Source of the DNA: Granulosicoccus sp.
GTDB taxonomy: Bacteria > Pseudomonadota > Gammaproteobacteria > Granulosicoccales > Granulosicoccaceae
Direction of reading: 5' to 3'
Assembly: GCA_013002205.1 (NCBI GenBank)
Contig: JABDKN010000061.1
Span: 1-62,354, forward strand
Length of the DNA: 62,354 bases
Part shown: piece by piece, positions 8,431-16,300 of the stretch
How positions within the stretch are numbered: position 1 is the first letter of the stretch
How the letters are laid out: each line of letters starts with the position of its first letter
The notes under the pieces: generated by a model
Seen by the model: only the letters and a program-made list of their open reading frames with translations
What the model was told of the DNA's origin: nothing
Databases searched by the model: none
Position numbers and translations under genes: made by a program

Positions 8431-9461
8431 TGGATGTTTTCCATGTGTTGCTGAACGGTGGCATCACCGTCATAGGCGCGAGGGTGCCAGGGTGTGCGGC
8501 CCTGGAGTATGCCGGCGCGGGTGACGATCTCCGGCACGGCATGTTCCTGACGGTAGGCCATGATGTGCACGCCGTTCACGCCGTCCATTTCGCGGATTTC
8601 CTGGATAAGCTCGACACACAGTTGCAGACCTTCGCGTTTCTGGTTGTCTGCTCCGCGCAGGCGATCGATGATGCTGTCTGGTATATGCACACCGGGTACA
8701 TTGGAACGTATCCACTCAGCCGATCGTGCTGACGCCAGGGGGCCGACGCCGACGATCATGAACACCTTGTCCTGCAGACCGAGTTCCCGCACATCACTGA
8801 GGTATTGCCTGAGACGTGTCAGGTCGTAGCAGTACTGGGTCTGGATGAACTGGGCTCCGGCGACGATCTTCTTGGCCAGGCGCTGTGGCCGCCAGTCGAA
8901 CGGCTCCACGAATGGATTGGCGGCAGCACCGAGGAACACGCGTGGTGGATCGTCGAGCTTGCGCCCACTCTGGAAAGTCGACTGGTCGCGCATGGTGCGG
9001 GCGATCTCCAGCAATGACATGCAGTCGAGATCGAATACCGGTTTGGCCTCGGGATGATCCCCGGTCTGCACCCCGTCTCCGGACAGGCACAGCAGGTTGC
9101 AGACGCCCATGGCAGCACCACCCAGGATGTCTCCCTGTATGGCGATCCGATTCTTGTCGCGACAGGATATCTGCTGGATAAGCGCATACCCCAGTCGTGT
9201 CAGCAGGGCACAGACGGCCAGTGATCCCATATGGCAGTGCGCGCCACTGCCGTCGGTGGCGTTGATCGCATCCACGTAGCCATCGAACACGGCAGCGCGT
9301 TCATAGACGGCGGCCGGATCGGCACTGTCTGGTGGCGCCAGCTCGCTGGTGACGACGAAATAGCCGGCTCTGAGCATTCTCTCAAGCCGCCCTGGTGAAC
9401 TGTGCCCCGGACGCATGGGCAAGGGATAACCCGGGACGGGCTCGTCCTCGAAGGTCATCAC
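8427..9461 (-). CDS. Methylenetetrahydrofolate reductase (MetF-like, catalytic part)
   Basis: 344 residues of the MetF flavoprotein TIM barrel. Family features include LERMLRAGYFVVTSELAPPDS near the start, a NATDG block, LCLSGDG, FIQTQYCYDL and a FMIVGVGPLASARSAEW block. It catalyses the interconversion of methyl-THF and methylene-THF. In a demethylation pathway it would run oxidatively. The gene overlaps its neighbours by four bases on both sides (MetV upstream, MtrH-like downstream). Because MetV is adjacent, the physiological enzyme may be a MetF-MetV complex, as in anaerobes, rather than the NADH-linked E. coli type. It is probably not the sole biosynthetic MetF of the cell. Confidence 0.87.
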   Translation of the reverse strand: MMTFEDEPVPGYPLPMRPGHSSPGRLERMLRAGYFVVTSELAPPDSADPAAVYERAAVFDGYVDAINATDGSGAHCHMGSLAVCALLTRLGYALIQQISCRDKNRIAIQGDILGGAAMGVCNLLCLSGDGVQTGDHPEAKPVFDLDCMSLLEIARTMRDQSTFQSGRKLDDPPRVFLGAAANPFVEPFDWRPQRLAKKIVAGAQFIQTQYCYDLTRLRQYLSDVRELGLQDKVFMIVGVGPLASARSAEWIRSNVPGVHIPDSIIDRLRGADNQKREGLQLCVELIQEIREMDGVNGVHIMAYRQEHAVPEIVTRAGILQGRTPWHPRAYDGDATVQQHMENIQ

Positions 9462-9961
9462 GGGCGTTGCGCCCCGGTCTCGCCGTGCCGCTTCGTGCTC
9501 GCCTGAGCCTCAGCCTCTGCCACCTTTTCGCGGACCACACGCAACCAGGAAGAGCGGCCCTGCAGGCGGTGATCCACCGGTAACTGGACGATGCTGAACG
9601 CCTTTCCATTTTTCATGCGGGCAGCGCCAGCCCAGCCTTCCACCCAGACACAGTGCATCTCAGGCTTTACCTCGCAGTAGCCGTCGGCGCGCACACCACC
9701 GCAGGGGCCGTTGCGAATGCTCTTGGGACAATTCATCGGGCAGGACATGCCGGTGCTGCTCAACACACACTGGCCGCACATCTGACAGTCGAACAGGGCA
9801 CCCTTGACGACTTTCTCCACGGCAGCCACCGGTTTCTCCAGGCGCTCATGGCCCAGCCGATTCAGCAACGGGGCGGCGACCAGCAGGCTGCGCTCAACCA
9901 CTTCATAGGTAACTTCCAGCAGTCGAGCATGGCGCACAGACCATTTTCTGAGCCAGTACAT
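9458..9961 (-). CDS. MetV-like protein (MTHFR C-terminal, Cys-rich)
   Basis: 167 residues. The middle is a Cys-rich stretch with eight cysteines within about 50 residues, beginning CQMCGQC and continuing through MSCPMNC, GPCGG and GYC. This is the signature of the protein annotated as the methylenetetrahydrofolate reductase C-terminal domain, called MetV in acetogens, where it partners MetF. In those systems it binds Fe-S or zinc and is thought to be needed for electron transfer or assembly of the reductase. The pairing here, MetV overlapping MetF by four bases, is the same. The gene ends a few bases before a small conserved gene starts its own stop region, so the operon is continuous. Confidence 0.82.
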   Translation of the reverse strand: MYWLRKWSVRHARLLEVTYEVVERSLLVAAPLLNRLGHERLEKPVAAVEKVVKGALFDCQMCGQCVLSSTGMSCPMNCPKSIRNGPCGGVRADGYCEVKPEMHCVWVEGWAGAARMKNGKAFSIVQLPVDHRLQGRSSWLRVVREKVAEAEAQASTKRHGETGAQRP

Positions 9962-9967
9962 GACTGA

Positions 9968-10366
9968 TCAGGCGCCATCGCCGGAACGGTCACCCGACGG
10001 ATGTCCAGTGGCACCGGTAGAGGACTTATTCTGTGACTCCCCGGCAATCTCCTGCCGTGATCTACCGACATTGCCAGCAATGCCCTTGACCTTGACCAGT
10101 GCCTCGAGTGCAGCGTCGTCCAGGCTCTCAACCAGTGCCGCCGCAGCCGTTTCGGCTTCAGTCTGCAAGTCTGCAGAACAGGCGCTACGTTCGCGGCGCC
10201 AGTCTTCCATGTAGGCATCGCTGGAGCCCTTTCCGGCGCGCATCGCGGCCCGGTCTATTGCCTCCTGGAAACGACCGGGTAGCATGACCTTGGCGCTCTT
10301 GCGGCCGGCTTTGGCGGTGACCTGGGAGGGGATGTCTCTCCAGTAGATCTTGATCAGTTCTGGCAT
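9968..10366 (-). CDS. PF13769-type 'virulence factor' domain protein
   Basis: 132 residues from the ATG at 10366; the frame is open further upstream but the family begins MPELIKIYWRDIPSQV. This domain is annotated 'virulence factor' in databases, a legacy name. I recall it recurring beside MttB-type clusters, which this context supports. It is soluble, starts with a short beta strand, and carries a conserved-looking RKSAKVMLPGRFQEAIDRAAM segment. The last 25 residues are hydrophilic. It lies between MetV (6 bases downstream) and the DUF1638 gene, so it is part of the demethylation operon. Its function is unknown; a chaperone or electron-transfer adaptor role is speculation. Confidence 0.7.
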   Translation of the reverse strand: MPELIKIYWRDIPSQVTAKAGRKSAKVMLPGRFQEAIDRAAMRAGKGSSDAYMEDWRRERSACSADLQTEAETAAAALVESLDDAALEALVKVKGIAGNVGRSRQEIAGESQNKSSTGATGHPSGDRSGDGA

Positions 10367-10469
10367 GGTGATCCGGTATAGTCTGAGCTGATTCTGTCTG
10401 GTTTGTCGTGGACGGGCCTGGTGTGATCCGGGCTGATCCGGGATGATTTGGTCTGACCCGCGGCGCTGG

Positions 10470-11141
10470 TCAAATGGCTGCAATCCTGATGCTGCCCAGG
10501 GCATGCTCGAATGGCTGCAGGCCGGTCTCATGAACATGCAGGCTCAGTCCCAGCGCGTTGGCCGCACTTGCCGCCATGTTCAGGCGATCCTTGCGTGTGG
10601 GGTCCTGAGCGAGGTACATCACGCGCGTGTAGTGTTCGAAATACTGGTCCCTGAGTGCCGGGTGTCGACGAATGCCGAGGCCCACCATGATCAACCGCTC
10701 GAAGTGGTCCACCAGGTAATCCGTCAGGTAGAACGTTCCCAGTGCCTGCTCGGCCATGTCCTCGAACACCTGACGACCCGCAAAGAAACTGTAACAGTGA
10801 TCCCCCGGTAGACGCGAGATCCCATAGCGCGACAATACCCGATCAAGCTCGCCACCCGTACCGCAATCGCCATAGGCCACCATGATCTGTGCATAGCGCC
10901 CTTGCGCCTGCTGGATCTTGCGTTCCACTGCCGGTGCGATACGTTCAGGCCGGTTATGCCATTCCGCCGGCAGGCACTGGATATCGATGCTGCCGAATTC
11001 ACTGGCCCGGGTAACCGCCACCAGTTCGTGTGCAATCGCGCCGCAGGCGATGACCAGAATCGGGGCCATCACGAGTGCGTCAGCGCACGCGGAGGGCGTC
11101 ACCATGGCCGAGGCTGCTGCTGTTGTGCCCGACTGGCTCAT
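10470..11141 (-). CDS. DUF1638 domain protein
   Basis: 223 residues from the ATG at 11141, which has GGAG seven bases upstream; later in-frame ATGs at 11105 and inside ALVMAPILVIACG would give shorter forms. The core APILVIACGAIAHELVAV, the VAYGDCGTGGELDRVL block and the GDHCYSFF block mark it as DUF1638. That family occurs next to corrinoid methyltransferase genes but has no assigned activity. Conserved Cys, His and Asp in the GDCGTGG and GDHCY blocks look like metal or ligand contacts. It follows the corrinoid protein gene by about 100 bases and is surely cotranscribed. No signal peptide, so it is cytoplasmic. Confidence 0.78.
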   Translation of the reverse strand: MSQSGTTAAASAMVTPSACADALVMAPILVIACGAIAHELVAVTRASEFGSIDIQCLPAEWHNRPERIAPAVERKIQQAQGRYAQIMVAYGDCGTGGELDRVLSRYGISRLPGDHCYSFFAGRQVFEDMAEQALGTFYLTDYLVDHFERLIMVGLGIRRHPALRDQYFEHYTRVMYLAQDPTRKDRLNMAASAANALGLSLHVHETGLQPFEHALGSIRIAAI

Positions 11142-11238
11142 CGTTTCTCCACAAAAAGACAGCAAGGACCGAGGGCAACCGTCAACCGGGCAGTCTGCTT
11201 GCCAGCGTCACTGGACTGCACCGGCACCAGGGAGTGTC

Positions 11239-11949
11239 TCACCTGATCTGCCGACGCTCCGCAACCAGTGCCTTGGCCGTTTCCACGGCCACCGCCGCAT
11301 CGCGACAGTAGGCATCCGCGCCCACCGCTGCACCGAATTCCTCGTTCAGCGGCGCGCCACCGACCAGAACGATGAAGTCGTCACGCATACCCTGTTCCTT
11401 GAGGGTGTCGATGACCACTTTCATGTAAGGCATGGTGGTGGTCAGCAGTGCAGACATGCCGAGGATATCCGGCTTGTGTTCTTCCAGTGCTGCCAGGTAT
11501 TTCTCCACCGGATTGTTGATGCCGATATCGATCACCTCGAATCCGGCACCCTCCAGCATCATGCCCACCAGATTCTTGCCAATATCGTGTATGTCACCCT
11601 TGACGGTACCAATGACCACTTTGCCGATCGATTCGGCACCGGTGTCTGCCAGCAGTGGACGCAGGATACCCATGCCGCCTTTCATGGCATTGGCAGCCAT
11701 CAGGACTTCGGGTACGAACAGGATGCCATCGCGAAAATCGATACCGACGATGCGCATACCCTCGACCAAGGCATCGTTGAGGACCTTGTCCGGTCCCCAG
11801 CCCCGACTGAGCAGGATGTCGGTACCTTCGACGATCTCTTCCTTCAGGCCGTTGTACAGATCGTCATGCATCTGTTCGACCAGCTCATCGTCGCTCAGGT
11901 CGGCGAGGATGATGTCTTCTTCTTCGTCGAAATTGTCTTGATCCGCCAT
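11239..11949 (-). CDS. Corrinoid protein (MtbC/MttC-like B12-binding methyl carrier)
   Basis: 236 residues in the standard two-domain form. Residues about 17-105 are the helical cap. Residues 108-236 are the Rossmann B12-binding domain with the DxHxxG motif at Asp119-His121-Gly124 (KGDIHDIGKNL), the GMSALLTTTM serine block and the LVGGAPL glycine block that hold the nucleotide tail. His121 supplies the lower cobalt ligand in this family. It carries the methyl group between the MttB-like enzyme (890-2452) and the MtrH-like enzyme (7528-8430). It is the first gene of the minus-strand operon. The N-terminus is acidic. Upstream on the minus strand a TTGACA lies at 12062-12057, but no good -10 matches it. 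Confidence 0.9.
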   Translation of the reverse strand: MADQDNFDEEEDIILADLSDDELVEQMHDDLYNGLKEEIVEGTDILLSRGWGPDKVLNDALVEGMRIVGIDFRDGILFVPEVLMAANAMKGGMGILRPLLADTGAESIGKVVIGTVKGDIHDIGKNLVGMMLEGAGFEVIDIGINNPVEKYLAALEEHKPDILGMSALLTTTMPYMKVVIDTLKEQGMRDDFIVLVGGAPLNEEFGAAVGADAYCRDAAVAVETAKALVAERRQIR

Positions 11950-12126
11950 GGGAATTTCTCACCGAATAGTCTTATCATACTAACTAGGTGTATCGGCAGC
12001 ACGGCCCTGCGCAATGCTACGGTCACGACCTGTAGGTGATCGATTCGCGACACTTTTGTCAAAGATGAGATATTCGTTGGCAGAAAACGCCTTTGAAGGT
12101 GACTGCTGGCCTGCCCGGTGACTGCG

Positions 12127-12912
12127 TCAGCGCCCGGTAAAGTGTGGTTTGCGCTTGTCGAGAAATGCGGTCACCCCTTCGGCAAAATCATCCGTCCTGC
12201 TGGCTGCCTGCTGGTAGTCACGTTCCAGATCCAGTTGCTCCTCCAGGGAGCGGGTCTGTGACAGCCTGAGCAACTGCTTGGTATAGAACAGCCCGGTGGT
12301 TGCCTGGCAGGACAGTCGCCTGGCCAGCGTGGCTGTTTCCTCGACCAGAGTTTCATCGGCAACACTTCGCCAGATCATGCCCCATTGTTCGGCCTTTTCG
12401 GCCGGCACCGCCTCGCCCGTCATGCACAGGGCGGTGGCACGGGCCAGACCGACCAGTCTTGGCAATGTCCAGGTACCACCTCCATCGGGTACGAGTCCCA
12501 CCTGATTGAACGACTGAATGAAGCTGGCTGATCGCGCGGCCAGCACGATATCGCAGGCCAGTGCCAGATTGGCTGCCGCACCGGCAGCCACGCCGTTGAC
12601 ACAGGCGATAACGGGAATGTGCAGCGACGTGATGGTACGCAGCAGCGGGTTGTAGTGTTCCTCGACTACATCGCCCACGGCGGACAGATCCAGATCTGCC
12701 AGATCCTGTCCGGCGGAAAATCCTCGCCCTGCGCCTGTGAGCACGAGGCAGCGGATGTCGGGTGATTGCTGGACCCGTGACAGCGCCTCGCGTATCTCGC
12801 GGTGCATGCCGGCCGTGAAAGCGTTCAGTTTATCCGGCCGATTGAGCGTCAGCCACGCCACGCCATCGTCCTGCGAGACGAGGATGGAATGGAAATCGCC
12901 GTCGGTGTTCAT
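12127..12912 (-). CDS. paaG: PaaG-like enoyl-CoA hydratase/isomerase
   Basis: 261 residues from the ATG at 12912. Crotonase fold: the oxyanion-hole block CVNGVAAGAAANLALACD and the active-site block SFNQVGLVPDGGGTW. The Asp in VPDGGG replaces the second catalytic Glu of hydratases, as in PaaG, the ring-1,2-epoxyphenylacetyl-CoA isomerase. The C-terminus (DLERDYQQAASRTDDFAEGV, ending KRKPHFTGR) also matches PaaG closely. The usual role is ring expansion in phenylacetate breakdown. No other paa gene is in the window, so it may serve another acyl-CoA. The frame stays open upstream for 57 codons that overlap the next gene; I regard those as non-coding. Confidence 0.75.
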   Translation of the reverse strand: MNTDGDFHSILVSQDDGVAWLTLNRPDKLNAFTAGMHREIREALSRVQQSPDIRCLVLTGAGRGFSAGQDLADLDLSAVGDVVEEHYNPLLRTITSLHIPVIACVNGVAAGAAANLALACDIVLAARSASFIQSFNQVGLVPDGGGTWTLPRLVGLARATALCMTGEAVPAEKAEQWGMIWRSVADETLVEETATLARRLSCQATTGLFYTKQLLRLSQTRSLEEQLDLERDYQQAASRTDDFAEGVTAFLDKRKPHFTGR

Positions 12913-12979
12913 GGCATCTGCCTGGCTGATCGGGGTTAGTGGTCCGGAGTTGCTGCCCAGCGGGGCCGGAGCTGCAGTA

Positions 12980-13294
12980 TCATTGCGCACCACGCGGTTT
13001 GGCTGAGCGAAACAGCCCGGCCAGCAATACCAGCAGGAAGGCGCCAAACAGGGCGCGCAGAAGGTAATCGACTTCGTCCACATTCAAGGTGAGCGTCGAA
13101 CCGATGATGACCGGGAAGAAGGCGCCCAGCGACGCGCCGACGGTGCCAAGTACCATATTGACCACGAAGATCATGCCGTGGCCACGCAGTACAACCCCTG
13201 CCACGGCACCAATGACGATACCAATCAGCAACATCAGTACGAGATTTTCAATCGGCAAGCCGGCCTGCTCCGTTAGACGTTTTTCCGTAGCCAC
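12980..13294 (-). CDS. Small GlsB/YeaQ-like membrane protein
   Basis: 104 residues from a GTG at 13294. Three hydrophobic segments: residues about 18-36, 43-65 and 80-96. The pattern LLIGIVIGAVAGVVLRG followed by VLGTVGASLGAFF resembles the GlsB/YeaQ/YmgE (transglycosylase-associated) stress membrane proteins. The family start may be the ATG at residue 21 instead. A consensus TATAAT lies only two bases before the GTG, so a transcript from that promoter would start at or inside this codon, which favours the later ATG or leaderless use. It lies 30 bases past the glutamate dehydrogenase stop. The role is unknown. Confidence 0.55.
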   Translation of the reverse strand: MATEKRLTEQAGLPIENLVLMLLIGIVIGAVAGVVLRGHGMIFVVNMVLGTVGASLGAFFPVIIGSTLTLNVDEVDYLLRALFGAFLLVLLAGLFRSAKPRGAQ

Positions 13295-13296
13295 GC

Positions 13297-13324
13297 ATTA
13301 TAGGACAGGCCATTTACCGTACAA
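13297..13324 (-). promoter_or_regulatory. Putative sigma-70 promoter for the small membrane protein
   Basis: On the minus strand, TTGTAC (13324-13319), a 16-base spacer and a perfect TATAAT (13302-13297). It sits between the glutamate dehydrogenase stop and the small membrane protein start. Confidence 0.45.
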
Positions 13325-16300
13325 TCAGTTCTGCGCCGCCAGCGGTCGGTCTGATCGCAGCAGTCGATGCACTTCGTTGACTGCCAGTGACAGCATGGCG
13401 AAGTCGATCGCCGAGCTGGCCTTCATTTCCGTCATCAGGGAATGATACTGGGCCATGGACGAGGCATGCTGTTGCGCCCATACCTGAACCCGCTCCGTGG
13501 CGGGTAATCCGGTGTCGGTCGCACTGACCACCTCGGCACACAGGTGACGCTGCTGGTAGTGCAGATCCCCACGCAGTTCGGCAGTTGCCAGCTTGTGCCA
13601 GTGCGTGGTTACCACCAGGGTGCCGATACGTTCACGCAGCCAGCTGAGCTCCAGATGCTGGCCCAATGCGAAATAGACTGCGGCGACATCGGCCACGGGC
13701 TGCGTCAATGAGCGGGCGATTTCGACAATGTCCAGTGCCGAGGACAGCGGGACCACGCGTGCCACTGCAACGGCCGTATCTTCCGGCGAGCCCGCTGCCA
13801 CGAAGTGGTTGACGCGCTGGACCAGGGTCTGTTTTTCCGCGTTCGACAGGCAGTCCGGCATGGCCTCGATCAGCTCATCCAGACCGGATCGGAAGTGCTC
13901 CACGAGCGCGTGAATATTGCTGCCGGTCTTGCGGGTCCGGATCAACCAGTGAGTGGCACGTTCGACCAGGCCGCGTACCAGGATCTGCATGCGATACTGC
14001 TCAGCCGCACTGATCTGGTTATCCAGCGCTTCGATAGAGGACCACAGCGCCGGCAGCCGGAAGATATCCTTGACGATGACGAAGGCGGCGCCGACATCGC
14101 TGGCTGTGGCATTGAGCTCCTGGCGCATGCGGAAGGCGAAGGTAGGTCCCAGCCGGTTGACTACATCGTTGGTGACGATGGTGGCAATGATCTCCGGGCG
14201 TAAGCGGTGCTGCAGTATCTGGTCCCGGTATCCGCTGATCAGGGCGTCGGGGAAATAGCCAACCAGAACCGATTCCAGCGACGGATCGGCTGAAAAGTTC
14301 GAACTCATCAGATTGTCGAACATGACCATCTTGCTGTATGAGACAAGTACCGCAAGCTCCGGCCGCACGAGGCCCCGCTCGTTGGCCATGCGATCGGCTA
14401 TCTCTTCGGCATCGGGCAGATACTCGATGCTGCGGTCCAGACGGCCGATGGATTCCAGGTGATGGATGAAGCGCGACTGTTCATTCAATGCAGCCGGTCC
14501 GTCGACCACACAGATATCGATGCACTGGGTCTGCAGGTAATTGTCCCGCAATACCAGCTGGGCCACTTCATCGGTCATCGATTCCAGCAGGTGATCGCGC
14601 TGCTTGATCGTCATGTCGTCGCTGGCGACGATCGCATTGAGCAGTATCTTGATGTTGACTTCATGGTCCGAGCAATCGACGCCGGCAGAATTGTCGATGG
14701 CATCGGTATAGATCAAACCGCCTTTCTGGGCGAATTCGATGCGCCCGCGCTGGGTAAATCCCAGATTGCCGCCTTCACCCACCACCTTCGCCCGCAGCTG
14801 TGCTCCATCGATGCGCAAGTTATCATTGGCCCGATCGGCGGCGTGGGCATGCGTCTCGGAACGGGCCTTCACGTACGTGCCGATACCGCCGTTCCACAGC
14901 AGGTCGACAGGTGCCTGCAGTATCACGGAGATCAGCGCTGTGGGTGTCAGGCTGGTCTGCTCGGTTCCCAGTATCTGCCTGGCCTGCTCGGAGAGTTCGA
15001 TCTGTTTGGCCTGGCGCGAATACAGTCCGCCGCCTTCGGAAATGAGCGTATGGTCATAGTCCGACCAGCTGGAGCGGGGCAGGTTGAACAGTCGTTTTCG
15101 TTCTTCAAAGGAAGCAGCAGCATCCGGGCTGGGGTCGATGAAGACATGCTGGTGGTTGAAGGCTGCAACCAGCTTCAGGTGCGGTGAGAGCAGCATACCG
15201 TTGCCGAAGACGTCCCCGGCCATGTCGCCGATACCGACCACCGTGAACTCGTCCAGTTGTGTATTGACGGCCAGATTCCTGAAATGCCGCTTGACCGACT
15301 CCCAGGCACCGCGGGCGGTGATACCCATCTTCTTGTGGTCATAGCCCACCGAACCACCGGAGGCAAAGGCGTCACCCAGCCAGAAACCATAGCGCATGGC
15401 CACCTCGTTGGCAAAGTCGGAAAAGGTCGCCGTACCCTTGTCGGCAGCCACCACCAGATAAGGGTCATCCTTGTCATAACGCACAACATCGGGTGGGGCG
15501 ATGACGGTATTACCGTCCAGGTTGTCCGTAATATCCAGTAAACCACTGAGGAAGGTGCGGTAGCACTCGATCACCACTTGCATCATTGCGTCACGCTCGG
15601 CCGGAAGCCGGGCCTTGACATAGAAGCCGCCCTTCGAGCCGACGGGTACGATGACCGCATTCTTGACCATCTGCGCCTTCATCAGGCCCAGTACCTCGGT
15701 TCGGTAATCCTCTCGCCGGTCGGACCATCGCAAGCCGCCACGCGCCACGGGTCCACCGCGCAGATGGATGCCTTCCACCTTGGATGAATAAACGAATACC
15801 TCGACCATCGGACGCGGCAGAGGCAGATCCGGCACCGTTCTGGAATCGAACTTGAATGACAGGTAGTCGCGCAGCTTGCCGCTCTCGTCTGTGCGATAGG
15901 CATTGGTGCGCAGTGTTGCCAGAATGACATTGCGGTAGGCGCGCAGTATGCGATCCTCATCCAGGCTCACGATGTTGTCCAGCGCGATACCGATACGTTC
16001 GAGCAGGGCTGGCGTTCCATCGGACAGCGAGGTACTGGCATCGGGCTTGAAGCGGGTCTCGAACAGCTCCACCAGGAGTCTGGTTATCGGTGCATTGGCG
16101 ATCAGGCTGTCAATCATGTAGCTCTGTGAGAACGGTACATTGATCTGCAGCAGGTACTTGCACAGGGCGCGCACGATCACCACCTGGCGCCAGTCGAGCG
16201 AGGCATCGAGCATCAGGCGGTTGAATCCATCATTTTCCACATCGCCACGCCAGATAGGATCGAAAGCGGTCTGTATTCGCAGGGCTGCATCGTCAGTGCC

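Noticed and set aside
10918-12039. 373-codon plus-strand frame over the corrinoid protein and DUF1638 genes
   Set aside because: Shadow of two well-supported minus-strand genes; His-rich sequence with no family features.
12127-12912. Phenylacetate degradation operon
   Set aside because: Only the PaaG-like gene is present; no paaABCDE, paaK, paaZ or regulator around it.
12912-13083. N-terminal extension of the PaaG-like protein
   Set aside because: The upstream 57 codons overlap the small membrane protein gene, and the family start MNTDGDF at 12912 fits better.
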